NCBI GenBank assembly: GCA_023362775.1
Contig: JALMGJ010000006.1
Coordinates: forward strand, 55,328,501-55,392,500
Origin: Charina bottae
Taxonomy: Eukaryota; Chordata; Lepidosauria; Squamata; Charinaidae
DNA: 64,000 bases
Reading direction: 5' to 3'
The translations under genes and the position numbers were made by a program. Numbering within the stretch: the first letter of the stretch is position 1; the number at the start of each line of letters is the position of its first letter. This document shows, piece by piece, positions 11,955 to 22,818 of this stretch. A model generated the notes under the pieces. The model was not told the DNA's origin. It saw only the letters and a program-made list of their open reading frames with translations, and made no database searches.

Positions 11955-12135
11955 CTCCAGCAAAGGAGATCGTTACCTTGTCGTGGTGCTGGAGCTTGAG
12001 CACCTCAATGAAACCATGAGCTAAACCGTGAAGGGACACCCAAGACGGGAAGGTCGTGGCAGAGAGGTCAGACTAAATACGATCCCTGGGGAAGGTAATG
12101 GCAACCCACCCCAGTATTCTTGCCATGAAAACTAA
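11955..12135 (+). promoter_or_regulatory. BovB 5' leader (probable internal promoter region)
   Basis: The region between the TSD and the ORF start. It aligns in patches with the leader of the copy at 20040 (ccttgtcgtgg, then a ggcaa-ccac-ccagtat-cttgcca block at 12098-12132). Full-length RTE elements must carry their own promoter, so this is the likely place, but no specific promoter motif is identifiable. The block at 12098-12132 also resembles the middle of the CORE-SINEs in this window. Confidence 0.5.
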
Positions 12136-15100
12136 ATGGATCAGTACAACCAAAGATATGTCGGTATACCATCGGAAGATGGGACTCCCAGGTCGGAAGA
12201 TGGTCAAAATGCTACTGGGGAGGAACAGAGGATACGTTCAACTAGCCCCAGATGTGATGACGCAGCTAGCTCAAAGCCGAAAGGACGGCTAGCGGCCGAC
12301 GGTGCTGGTGGTGAACGACGAATCCGATGTTCTAAAGATCAACACACCATAGGAACCTGGAATGTAAGATCTATGAGCCAGGGCAAATTGGATGTGGTTA
12401 TTGGTGAGATGTCAAGATTAAATATAGACATTTTAGGTGTCAGTGAACTGAAATGGACTGGAATGGGCCACTTCACATCAGATGACCACCAGATCTACTA
12501 CTGTGGACAAGAGGACCACAGAAGAAATGGAGTAGCCTTCATAATTAATAATAAAGTGGCTAAAGCAGTGCTTGGATACAATCCAAAAAACGATAGAATG
12601 ATCTCAATTCGAATTCAGGGTAAGCCATTTAACATCACAGTGATCCAAATATACGCCCCAACCACAGATGCTGAAGAAGCAGAAGTAGATCAGTTCTATG
12701 AGGATCTGCAGCACCTACTAGATAATACACCAAAAAGAGATGTTATTTTCATTACAGGAGACTGGAATGCTAAGGTGGGTAGTCAGACGACACCTGGAAT
12801 TACAGGCAAGCATGGTCTGGGAGAACAAAATGAAGCAGGACATAGGCTGATAGAATTTTGCCAAGACAACTCACTGTGCATAACAAACACTCTCTTCCAA
12901 CAACCTAAAAGACGACTTTATACATGGACTTCACCAGATGGTCGACACCGAAATCAGATTGACTACATCCTTTGCAGCCAAAGGTGGCGGACATCTATAC
13001 AGTCGGTAAAAACAAGACCTGGAGCTGACTGTAGTTCAGATCACGAACTTCTTATTGCAAAATTTAGAATCAGACTAAAGAGAATAGGGAAGACCCACAG
13101 ATCAGTTAGATATGAGCTCACTAATATTCCTAAGGAATATGCAGTGGAGGTGAAGAATAGATTTAAGGGACTAGATTTAGTAGATAGGGTCCCAGAAGAA
13201 CTATGGACAGAAGTTCGCAACATTGTTCAGGAGGCGGCAACAAAAAACGTCCCAAAGAAAAAGAAAACCAAGAAGGCAAAATGGCTGTCTGCTGAAACAC
13301 TGGAAGTAGCCCAAGAAAGAAGGAAAGCAAAAGGCAACAGTGATAGGGGGAGATATGCCCAATTAAATGCAAAATTCCAGAGGTTAGCCAGAAGAGATAA
13401 GGAATTATTTTTAAACAAGCAATGTGCGGAAGTGGAAGAAGACAATAGAATAGGAAGGACAAGAGACCTCTTCCAGAAAATTAGAAACATCGGAGGAAAA
13501 TTCCAGGCAAAAATGGGTATGATCAAAAACAAAGATGGTAAGGACCTAACAGAAGCAGAAGAGATCAAGAAAAGGTGGCAAGAATATACGGAAGATCTGT
13601 ATAGGAAGGATAATAATATTGGAGATAGCTTTGACGGTGTGGTCAGTGAGTTAGAGCCAGACATCCTGAAGAGTGAGGTTGAATGGGCCTTAAGAAGCAT
13701 TGCTAATAACAAGGCAGCAGGAGACGATGGTATCCCAGCTGAACTGTTTAAAATCTTGCAAGATGATGCTGTCAAGGTGATGCATGCCATATGCCAGCAA
13801 ATTTGGAAAACACAAGAATGGCCATCAGATTGGAAAAAATCAACTTATATCCCCATACCAAAAAAGGGAAGCACTAAAGAATGTTCAAACTATCGAACAG
13901 TGGCACTTATTTCACATGCCAGTAAGGTAATGCTCAAGATCTTGCAAGGTAGACTCCAGCAATTCATGGAGCGAGAATTGCCAGATGTACAAGCTGGGTT
14001 TAGAAAAGGCAGAGGAACTAGAGACCAAATTGCCAATATCCGCTGGATAATGGAGAAAGCCAGGGAATTTCAGAAAAACATCTATTTCTGTTTTATTGAC
14101 TATTCTAAAGCCTTTGACTGTGTGGATCATAACAAATTGTGGCAAGTTCTTGGTGGTATGGGGATACCAAGTCATCTTGTCTGCCTCCTGAGGAATCTGT
14201 ATAACGACCAAGTAGCAACGGTAAGAACAGAGCACGGAACAACGGACTGGTTTAAGATTGGGAAAGGAGTACGGCAGGGTTGTATACTCTCACCCTACCT
14301 ATTCAACCTGTACGCAGAACACATCATGCGACATGCTGGGCTTGAGGAATCCAAGGCTGGAGTTAAAATCGCTGGAAGAAACATTAACAATCTCAGATAT
14401 GCAGATGATACCACTTTGATGGCTGAAAGCGAGGAGGAGTTGAGGAGCCTTATGACGAAGGTGAAAGAAGAAAGTGCAAAAGCTGGGTTGCAGTTAAACC
14501 TCAAAAAAACCAAGATTATGGCAACGAGCTTGATTGATGACTGGCAAATAGAGGGAGAAAAAGTGGAGGCAGTGACAGACTTTGTATTTCTAGGTGCAAA
14601 GATTACTGCAGACGCTGACTGCAGCCAGGAAATCAGAAGACGTCTACTTCTTGGGAGGAGAGCAATGGCAAATCTTGATAAAATAGTTAAGAGCAGAGAC
14701 ATCACACTGACAACAAAGGTCCGCATAGTTAAAGCAATGGTATTCCCTGTAGTAACCTATGGCTGTGAGAGCTGGACCATAAGGAAGGCTGAGCGAAGGA
14801 AGATAGATGCTTTTGAACTGTGGTGTTGGAGGAAAATTCTGAGAGTGCCTTGGACTGCAAGAAGATCAAACCAGTCCATACTCCAGGAAATCAAGCCAGA
14901 CTGCTCCCTTGAGGGAATGATATTAAAGGCAAAACTGAAGTACTTTGGCCACATAATGAGAAGACAGGATACCCTGGAGAAGAAGCTGATGCTAGGGAAA
15001 GTGGAAGGCGAAAGGAAGAGGGGCCGACCAAGGGCAAGATGGATGGATGGTATTCTGGAGGTGACGGACTCAACCATTGGGGAGCTGGGGATGGTGACGG

Positions 15101-15168
15101 CCGACAGAAAGCTCTGGCGTGGACTGGTCCATGAAGTCACGAAGAGTCGGAAACGACTGAACGAATAA
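12136..15168 (+). CDS. BovB endonuclease/reverse-transcriptase polyprotein, intact
   Basis: Encodes 1010 residues, the enzyme that nicks target DNA and copies its own RNA into the nick. An N-terminal extension (about 1-70) is followed by an APE-type endonuclease (about 71-305) with TWNVRS (74-79), SELKW (103-107, catalytic Glu), QIYAPTTD (171-178), GDWNAKVG (208-215) and SDH (301-303). A lysine-rich linker lies at 372-383. The reverse transcriptase (about 500-770) has FIDYSKAFD (653-661) and YADD (755-758), with both metal-binding Asp motifs present. The RTE C-terminus carries WCWRK...VPWTARRSNQS (896-914) and ends KSRKRLNE. There is no separate ORF1, as is usual for RTE. I chose the ATG at 12136 as the first in-frame start. 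All visible catalytic motifs are present; activity is inferred, not shown. Confidence 0.96.
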   Translation: MDQYNQRYVGIPSEDGTPRSEDGQNATGEEQRIRSTSPRCDDAASSKPKGRLAADGAGGERRIRCSKDQHTIGTWNVRSMSQGKLDVVIGEMSRLNIDILGVSELKWTGMGHFTSDDHQIYYCGQEDHRRNGVAFIINNKVAKAVLGYNPKNDRMISIRIQGKPFNITVIQIYAPTTDAEEAEVDQFYEDLQHLLDNTPKRDVIFITGDWNAKVGSQTTPGITGKHGLGEQNEAGHRLIEFCQDNSLCITNTLFQQPKRRLYTWTSPDGRHRNQIDYILCSQRWRTSIQSVKTRPGADCSSDHELLIAKFRIRLKRIGKTHRSVRYELTNIPKEYAVEVKNRFKGLDLVDRVPEELWTEVRNIVQEAATKNVPKKKKTKKAKWLSAETLEVAQERRKAKGNSDRGRYAQLNAKFQRLARRDKELFLNKQCAEVEEDNRIGRTRDLFQKIRNIGGKFQAKMGMIKNKDGKDLTEAEEIKKRWQEYTEDLYRKDNNIGDSFDGVVSELEPDILKSEVEWALRSIANNKAAGDDGIPAELFKILQDDAVKVMHAICQQIWKTQEWPSDWKKSTYIPIPKKGSTKECSNYRTVALISHASKVMLKILQGRLQQFMERELPDVQAGFRKGRGTRDQIANIRWIMEKAREFQKNIYFCFIDYSKAFDCVDHNKLWQVLGGMGIPSHLVCLLRNLYNDQVATVRTEHGTTDWFKIGKGVRQGCILSPYLFNLYAEHIMRHAGLEESKAGVKIAGRNINNLRYADDTTLMAESEEELRSLMTKVKEESAKAGLQLNLKKTKIMATSLIDDWQIEGEKVEAVTDFVFLGAKITADADCSQEIRRRLLLGRRAMANLDKIVKSRDITLTTKVRIVKAMVFPVVTYGCESWTIRKAERRKIDAFELWCWRKILRVPWTARRSNQSILQEIKPDCSLEGMILKAKLKYFGHIMRRQDTLEKKLMLGKVEGERKRGRPRARWMDGILEVTDSTIGELGMVTADRKLWRGLVHEVTKSRKRLNE

Positions 15169-15305
15169 ACAACAAAAAATACTAAATTATTTGCAAGATC
15201 ACCATCACCCCCTCTCTGCTAATAACTGAGGCCTCTCTCACTTACTATCTTTAACAATAGTTAAGCTCAAGATAGGAGCCTTTTTTGTATTAACTAACAC
15301 TATTG

Positions 15306-15638
15306 GGGGTGTGGTGGCTCAGCGGGTAAGACGCCAGGCTTGTCGATCGGAAGATTGCAAGTTTGGAGGTTCGAATCCATAGCCCCGCATGACAGAGTGA
15401 GCTCCCGCACTCACCCCAGCTCTTGCCAACCTAGCAATTCGAAAGCATGCAAATGCAAGTAGATGAATAGGTACCACTTTGGTGGGATGGTAACAGTGTT
15501 CCGTGTGCGTCATGTGGCCACATGACCGTGGAAGCGTCTTTGGACAAAGCTGGCTCTTCAGCTAACAAATGGAGATGAGCACCGGCCCCTAGAGTCGGAC
15601 ACGACTGCACAAATGTGCGGGGGGGACCTTTACCTTTT
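15306..15638 (+). mobile_element. Sauria SINE with 11-bp TSD
   Basis: A tRNA-derived SINE of about 333 bp. The head reads gtggtggctcagcgggtaag (A-box region), and the perfect B box ggttcgaatcc is at 15368-15378. The tail is agtcggacacgact...cctttacctt. The TSD taacactattg is at 15295-15305 and 15639-15649. The 3' part shares agtcggacacgact with the BovB 3' end, consistent with BovB enzymes moving it. It is not a functional tRNA. Confidence 0.93.
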
Positions 15639-15649
15639 TAACACTATTG

Positions 15650-16607
15650 CAATGGTTTGTCATCTCAGATTCATTATAGCCATTCACTTAATGCTTTCAG
15701 GAAAGCCCTGAAAGTTTATCTGTTGTCTTTGGACAATTTTGTTATGTGGCTCTTATCTGTAATTGTGTTTCACATTATTGTACTGTTTAGTTAGTATGTA
15801 TTTTATCATTGGTTGGCCTAACCAATGTTTCAGGGACACTGAGATTCAAAGGAGAGTTCTGGCATAAGATCATATCAAACTGATTTTCATTTCATGGGAA
15901 TACTATTTGTAGATTAATTAATTAAAAGAAGAAGAACTCCAAAGACTCCGATGTTTGTATGCTTCTTTAAGCCCTCGGTCTCATGTCAACAAGACATAGT
16001 GCTTCAGCAGCAAATAACAAATGAGTCTGATTTATCAATATTAACACATAGAGCATTTCCAGTGGCAGCTGGTAAAGCTATATAGATCATGTGATATGGT
16101 GCAGACCTTTGGATCAGCCAACTAGTCCCAAAGCAACCATGCCAAGCTTCAAACATCTACAGTTGCTCTTACCCTTCACGGCATGGATCCAGAGAAGTGC
16201 TTCAGTTCTGAGAGAAGTACCTGATTTAATTATCATTACAGCCCTAGTAGCTGGTACTCAAAAGGCACAACAGCAAATGAGATCAGTCATGCAGCACTAT
16301 AGCTAGTTCTACATGAGTAATTTCCTGTAATAAAGGCTGGCCAGCAATTGAAATCTTTTGAGGGTCTTCCTCCAGCCTATTTTATTCCAAGCTCCATACC
16401 TTAGCCTGTGGAAAATCTCACATTAAATTTTCTGTGACCAGTCTGGCATGATTTCTTAGCACTGGACATGCATGGTAATGCCAGAGATACTACTAGGCTT
16501 TTCCCAAGACATGGCATAAAAGCATCAGTAAAAATTGTGTATGCAAGTGGACTTATAACGCCTGATTGAATATGGTACATTTCATATTGCATAAAACCCA
16601 TTCAGAG
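15650..16607. other. Mostly unannotated DNA
   Basis: A weak L2-like stretch may lie at about 15690-15840 (caggaaagccctgaaagttt resembles the L2 C-terminal coding region), but it is too decayed to assert. Nothing else recognised. Confidence 0.35.
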
Positions 16608-16833
16608 AGCCAGTTTGGTGTAGGGTTTAAGGCACCAGTCTAGAAACCAGGAGACTGTGAGTTCTAGTCCTGCCTTGGGCATGAAGCCAGCTGTGTGACC
16701 TTGGGCCAGTCACTCTCTTTCAGTCCTAGGAATCAGGCAATGGCAAACCACTTCGACATCTTGCCAAGAAAACTGCAGGGAGTCCAGGCAGTCACCAGGA
16801 GTCAACACGGACTCAAAGGCATTAAAAAAAAAA
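16608..16833 (+). mobile_element. CORE-SINE (MIR-like), BovB-block subtype
   Basis: The head agccagtttggtgtag with a decayed B box (gagttctagtcc) shows tRNA origin. The body gtgaccttgggccagtcact is the MIR/CORE signature. It then carries a block (16739-16773, ggcaaaccact...gccaagaaaac) nearly the same as the BovB leader at 20159-20194. It ends gagtcaacacggactcaaag plus A10. This subtype also occurs at 44410-44736 and 49853-50045. Confidence 0.85.
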
Positions 16834-17282
16834 CAGTCAGAATAAATGTGAGCCATACAAAATGTGTTATGACAATGTATTTACCACACTGCAAATTAAT
16901 GGAAGATGAATAACAATCTTGCTAGGAGTTTATTTCTTCCAAAGAATCTGAACTGACATGACTGTGCTGGTAATGGAAACAATCTGAAATTAAGATTCAA
17001 AGCTGATCCCAGTGTATGAACGATGCAGGGATACAGAGATTATCAGCCTTTTTTTCCCACTTATACAGTCTAATCTTGAAAATGTTAATATAGGTACTGT
17101 GACTTTGGCACAGCCAGTCACTGAACCCAAAATCTGGAAGAAACCCAATTTAGTAACTTATTAGATAGACCATCTGTCTTCACTTCCCCGAAAGCTGCTC
17201 AGAGGGTTTTTTTAAAAACAAAACAAAACAAAAAAATTAAAAATCACAGGAATACTTTCACAGCAATATTTTGACAGGAATG
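16834..17282. other. Unannotated DNA
   Basis: Nothing recognised except an A-rich patch near 17213-17240. Confidence 0.45.
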
Positions 17283-17318
17283 TCAATGTATGTATGTATG
17301 TATGTATGTATGTATGTA

Positions 17319-17398
<80 letters not shown>

Positions 17399-17427
17399 GT
17401 ATGTATGTATGTATGTATGTATGTATG

Positions 17428-17467
<40 letters not shown>
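17283..17467. repeat. Duplicated compound microsatellite (TATG)n(TG)n(TA)n
   Basis: Two successive blocks each run TATG units into a long pure TA tract. The first (17287-17395) also holds a (TG)n stretch. The second (17398-17466) is shorter. The long TA tracts could extrude cruciforms. Open frames through here are artefacts of the repeat. Confidence 0.95.
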
Positions 17468-17468
<1 letters not shown>

Positions 17469-20028
17469 ACAGGTTGTCTTGAAAATCTTATAGAACTTTT
17501 GAAGGATGATCAGGAATCTGAACTTGATAAATCTTTCAGTGTCGTATATCTTTTAAATGTATTTCAGCGACATATCAGGAATTGACCATGAAGATAATCC
17601 ATAAGTGATATTATGCTCCACTAAAATTATAATTTTTCTGTTGCTAGAATTTAAAGCAAATTGGACCATATATACTGGCTAATATCTAATTATTCTAATA
17701 TCTAATATCTAAATATTCATTTGGTTGAACATTTTTAAGAAATTGGGAAGAACCACCAATGTTTCCTAAGGAATACTGCTATTGATAATTTTTGTCCTTT
17801 TTTTCTAATGTACATGCATTAATATATTATGAATCAATTCCTTCTGATAATTGCCAGATCTGTTATTACAAAACACCAGAAAAATAAACTACGTATTTCA
17901 TTGGATCAATTCTATTTAAAGGTGTGAGAAACATTTGCTGAAAATTTGAAAAAACAAAGAGCTTTGCAAAACTGTTTGATGAAAGATACATTTATTCAAA
18001 GAGTTTATTTATTGGCTGTATTAACCATGTTTTTTCTAATAAGTTACCTTCATCTGTGCAAATGCAATTTTAGACAGAAATATTCAATATGGATATTTTA
18101 AAATGTACTTCTTAGGATAAAAAATGTGTATGGAAAATACACATCTATACATGCACACACACACACACATATAGTATGTCAGTGTGTATACCCAAGTATA
18201 CTGTACTTATCTTGTTCTTTCATTATTTTTCATCACTTATTTTGTTAAAATAAAAAAGTAAAGGAAGAAGTGTGTGGTTGGGTAGGAACTTTATCCTACC
18301 CAACAACTTAACCCCTAAACTACTCAGGATCTAATCGAAGAGATCTCAGGATCTCTTTGACAATGTTTGCGATCCCCTCTCCATTTTATCATCATAGCAT
18401 AGCATAGGTTTGAGTGAGTATCTGGCTCAAAGTCATTGGCAGAACTTGAATAGTGATTCAGCTTTATTCTCTCAAATTCTGGTCCACCACTATGCCATGC
18501 AAGATTTCAAAACCTAGAGTAGATGTATGATAACCAAAGGTAACTTTCAGTCCTTCGACCATCCATGTTCCTTAAGAGAGGGTCAGGCTGCCCACAATAG
18601 ACATGAAGAGTAAAGAACCATTTGGGACTAGTGGGTACTGTTGTAATATTAACAGCATGTGATGGGTACTTTCTGAAAATGCTGAGTGGACAAGACCAAA
18701 ATACCCACTTGTCTGAGGGCAATCTGATGAAGTTGTCCTATGCCATCATCTCTACCTTCCCAGAGTGGTCCCTACCATGCCAGCTTATCTTTGCTTTTAT
18801 TTTTGGAGTGCACATATTTCCAAATAATAATTGGGCTGCTGCTTCACAACATTTTATTTTCTAAGAATACCTTTGTAAAGCCAGAAATATTCTTAAAATT
18901 TCTTGAAAATAAATATGATGCTGGAAGCTAGTTATTTCCTTAACAGCATGCCATCTTCCCAGAGTCTACTTAAAAGACTCTTTTAAATTAAAAATATGAA
19001 CTAATGCAGAGAACTTAGTGGACACCATGTTCCCATTTCCTGATATAGATCCTGGCTTATCTTTATAAAGTTTCTGTTGATTTCAGAGTATTGCAGCCAC
19101 AATAACTGTGAATTACTCAAATACTGGGAAACAATTTCATGACATTTGGAGCTATCCAAAGTCCTGTTTTTAATACTTTCCTCCTCTAAGAGGAGGATGC
19201 AATAACACCATTGAAGTAACAGAAATATTTACTTTCCTGTGCAATCTACACTTCTGGGTTCTCCCTGTGGTCTCTTGCTTGGCTTTTTGGAGTTCAACCA
19301 AGATTGTCTAGGTGCTACCACCTGTTGTGAACAAAGCTAAGTTTCCTCTCTACCAACAGGATGTATACATTTGAGTTAGCAGATAGATTTGGACCAAAGA
19401 ATACCCAGAATCTCTAGTTTTGTTTCAACTACTGTATCATGCAGAAAAGGGGTGTCGATAAACAAAGAGGCTTTCTGACTGGAAGCATAACAAAAATATC
19501 AGCCCAGTTGTGTGTGAGAGGAGAGCCTCTGGTATCAAGGACACAATAAATAGCCAGAAGTATAAGCCAGCTCAGGTAAGGCACTTTTATATTCTACTGA
19601 TTAAGTATGAACTATTTTTTTCCTTAATAGGATTTAAATGTGTATGTGCATGTGTGTGTTTGCTGGATCATATCTTGAGTATATTAACTTGATTTATTCC
19701 TTCTGCTGTTGATCATAATCTTTTCAGAGTTCTGACATTTCTTTCCAGTTCAGAAAGACCTAATATGGTCTGTTGTCCTAGCAATTAATTCAACTTCATC
19801 TATAAACACTTGCAGGTAAGAAGAAGTACTTCCTGGTGGATCTTGAAAATAATTGAAGTCCCACTTCTTTTGTTGTTTACAGTTCTGGATCTGAAACACT
19901 AAAGCTATTCATAAGGAAAGTTGATTTTTGTTTAACTCCTTGTATGGGGGATAGACATTATTACACAATGAGGCACAATTAAGTTTAAGTTCTTTAAAAA
20001 AAGAAAGCATTAACATTTGCATACACCT
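17468..20028. other. Unannotated DNA
   Basis: No gene or known repeat recognised over about 2.5 kb, apart from a short (AC)n at 18151-18170. Open frames at 18507-18931 and 19510-19692 have no recognisable domain. Confidence 0.45.
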
Positions 20029-20039
20029 CACTGAAAGAT

Positions 20040-22647
20040 CCCCTTCATGGATCACTGCCTTGTCGTGGCGAAGGGGCTTGCGTAACTCAATGAAGTCAGG
20101 TCAAGAAGAACAGGTCATGATGGAGAGTTCTGACAAAACGTGGTCCACTGGAGGAGGGAATGGCAAACCACTCCAGTATCCTTGCCAAGAAAACCCATGG
20201 ACAGCATCAAAAGGCTAAAAGATATGACGCCGGAAGATGAGCCCCCCAGGTCGGAAGGTGTCCAAAATGCTACTGGGGAAGAGCGGAGGGCAATTCCGAG
20301 TAGCTCCAGAAAGTGTGAAACGGCTGGGCCAAAGCTGAAAGGACGCTCAGTTGTGGATGTGTCTGGAAGTGGAAGGAAAGTCTGATGCTGCAAAGAACAA
20401 TATTGCATAGGAACCTGGAATGTAAGATCTATGAATCAAGGTAAGCTGGATGTGGTCAAACATGAGATGACAAGATTGAACATCGACATCTTGGGAATCA
20501 GCGAACTAAAATGGACAGGAATGGGCGAATTTAATTCAGGAGACCATTATATATACTACTGTGGGCAAGAATCCCTTAGAAGAAATGGAGTAGCTCTCAT
20601 AGTCAATAAAAGAGTGGGAAAGGCAGTACTGGGCTACAACCTCAAAAACGACAGAATGCTTTCAGTTCGAATCCAAGGCAAACCATTTAACATCACAGTG
20701 ATCCAAGTCTATGCCCCAACCACTGATGCCAAAGAAGCTGAAGTTTCTTCATAAATGTAAATGAGGCTTTACAAATAGCTGAGGAAAGAAGGGAAGCAAA
20801 AGGCAAGGGAGAAAGGGAAAGATATAACCAACTGAATGCAGAATTCCAGAGAATAGCAAGGAGAGATAAGAAGGCCTTCTTAAATGAACAATGCAAAGAA
20901 ATCGAGGAAAACAATAGAATGGGGAAGACTAGAGATCTCTTCAAGAAAATTGGAGATATCAAGGGAACGTTTTGTGCAAAGATGGGCATGATAAAGGACA
21001 AAAAAGGCAGGGACCTAACAGAAGCAGAAGAGATTAAGAAGAGGTGGCAAGAATACACAGAAGAACTATACAAGAAAGATCTTAATATCCCTGATAAATA
21101 CAATGGTGTGGTCACTGAGCTTGAGCCGGACATCCTAGAGAGTGAAGTCAAGTGGGCCTTAGGAAGCATTACTAACAACAAAGCTAGCGGAGAAGACAGT
21201 ATCCCAGCTGAGCTATTTAAAATCCTAAAAGATGATGCTGTTAAAGTGCTGCACTCAATATGCCAACAAATTTGGAAAACTCAACAGTGGCCACAGGATT
21301 GGAAAAGGTCAGTTTACGTTCCAATTCCAAAGAAAGGCAATGCCAAAGAATGTTCAAACTACCGTACAATTGCGCTCATTTCACATGCCAGCAAGGTTAT
21401 GCTCAAAATCCTACAAGCTAGGCTTCAGCAGCATGTGAACCGAGAACTACCAGAAGTGCAAGCTGGGTTTCGAAGAGGCAGAGGAACTAGAGATCAGATT
21501 GCCAACATTCGCTGGATCATGGAAAAAGCAAGAGAGTTCCAGAAAAACATCTACTTCTGCTTCATTGACTACGCTAAAGCCTTTGATTGTGTGGATCACA
21601 ACAAACTGTGGCAAATTCTTAAAGAGATGGGAGTACCAGACCACCTTACCTGTCTCCTGAGAAACCTGTATGTGGGTCAAGAAGCAACAGTTAGAACCGG
21701 ACATGGAACAACCGACTGGTTCAAAATTGGGAAAGGAGTACGACAAGGCTGTATATTATCACTGTGCTTATTTAACTTATATGCAGAGTACATCATGAGA
21801 AATGCCGGGCTGGATGAATCACAAGCCGGAGTTAAGATTGCCGGGAAAAATATCAACAACCTCAGATATGCAGACGATACCACCCTAATGGCAGAAAGTG
21901 AAGAGGAACTAAAGAGCCTCTTGATGAGGGTGAAAGAGGAGAGTGCAAAAGCTGGCTTGAAACTCAACATTAAAAAAACCCAGATCATGGCATCTGGTCC
22001 CATCACTTCCTGGCAAATAGAAGGGGAAGAAATGGAAGCAGTGACAGATTTTATTTTCTTGGGCTCCAAGATCACCGCAGACGGTGACTGCAGCCATGAA
22101 ATTAAAAGACGCTTGCTCCTTGGAAGGAAAGCTATGGCAAACCTAGACAGCATATTAAAAAGCAGAGACATCACCATGCCGACAAAGGTCCGTATAGTTA
22201 AAGCTATGGTTTTTCCAGTAGCAATGTATGGCTGTGAGAGTTGGACCATAAGGAAGGCTGAGTGCCGAAGAATTGATGCTTTCGAACTGTGGTGCTGGAG
22301 AAGACTCTTGAGAGTCCCTTGGACTGCAAGGAGGTCAAACCAGTCAATCCTAAAGGAAATCAACCCTGACTGCTCATTGGAAGGACAGATGCTGAAACTG
22401 AAGCTCAAATACTTTGGCCACCTAATGCGAAGAAAGGCCTCACTGGAAAAGACCCTGATGCTGGGAAAGACTGAGGGCAAAAGGAGAAGGGGACGGCAGA
22501 GGATGAGATGGTTAGATAGCATCACCGATGTAATGAACATGAATTTGAGTAAACTCTGAGAGACAGTGGAGGACAGGAAGGCCTGGCGTGCTATGGTCCA
22601 TGAGGTCACGAAGAGTCGGACACAACTAAACGACTGAACAACAACAA
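20040..22647 (+). mobile_element. Nearly full-length BovB LINE with internal deletion and TSD
   Basis: A lineage B BovB starting at a leader homologous to that at 11955. The 11-bp TSD cactgaaagat is at 20029-20039 and 22648-22658. It is 2.6 kb rather than about 3.2 kb because roughly 200 codons are missing near 20738. It ends with the BovB terminus and an ACAACAAC tail. Confidence 0.95.
20197..22637 (+). pseudogene. BovB polyprotein, internally deleted and with stops
   Basis: Homologous in order to the intact ORF at 12136. The N-terminus runs from 20197 to a TGA at 20383-20385, where CGA is expected (CpG decay). The endonuclease start TWNVRSM to QVYAPTTDAKEAEV is at 20417-20747. There the frame jumps to the linker ALQIAEERREAKGKGERE (about 20766), losing about 200 codons that include the GDWNAKVG, IDYILC and SDH endonuclease motifs. 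The reverse transcriptase is complete (FIDYAKAFD near 21563, YADD near 21868) in an open frame from 20919 to a TGA at 22557-22559 (Trp in the copy at 8216). Family stop at 22635-22637. It has a dead endonuclease with polymerase motifs retained, and the deletion also shifts the frame. Confidence 0.93.
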
Positions 22648-22818
22648 CACTGAAAGATAGAAAAAATAGTGTTCCTTTATATTACTTGTCTTTGGGTTAG
22701 TCCTAGTGCCCACAGGTTGTTAGAGAACGCATAGATTAGGTTACCAACTTTAGTTATACCCATTGCAGATGCAGCATTCCCTGCTAACAGTAAGGACAAT
22801 ATTGATCAGCCTTGGCAT

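Larger units (their letters stand above)
11955..15178 (+). mobile_element. Full-length BovB (RTE) LINE with TSD
   Basis: A 3.2-kb complete retrotransposon. The perfect 12-bp direct repeat atactaaattat flanks it at 11943-11954 and 15179-15190. It has a leader of about 180 bp, a single long ORF and only about 10 bp between the stop codon and the A-rich end, typical of RTE elements. CpG dinucleotides are still common (for example around 12285-12320), and there are no stops or frameshifts. Together these suggest recent insertion from an active source. It defines lineage A; the fragment at 30128-30295 belongs to the same lineage. Confidence 0.96.

Noticed and set aside
13041..15140. Several minus-strand ORFs opposite the BovB gene
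   Set aside because: They are shadows of the strongly biased plus-strand coding frame; no independent motifs.
15340..15380. tRNA-like B box and A box
   Set aside because: Part of a Sauria SINE with TSD; the sequence does not fold as a complete tRNA and has the SINE body and tail.
17271..17585. Open frames rich in Tyr-Val-Cys-Met and Tyr-Ile
   Set aside because: They are translations of TATG and TA repeats.
21677..22609. 310-residue minus-strand ORF
   Set aside because: Antisense shadow of the BovB pseudogene; the same shadow appears opposite the other lineage B copies.
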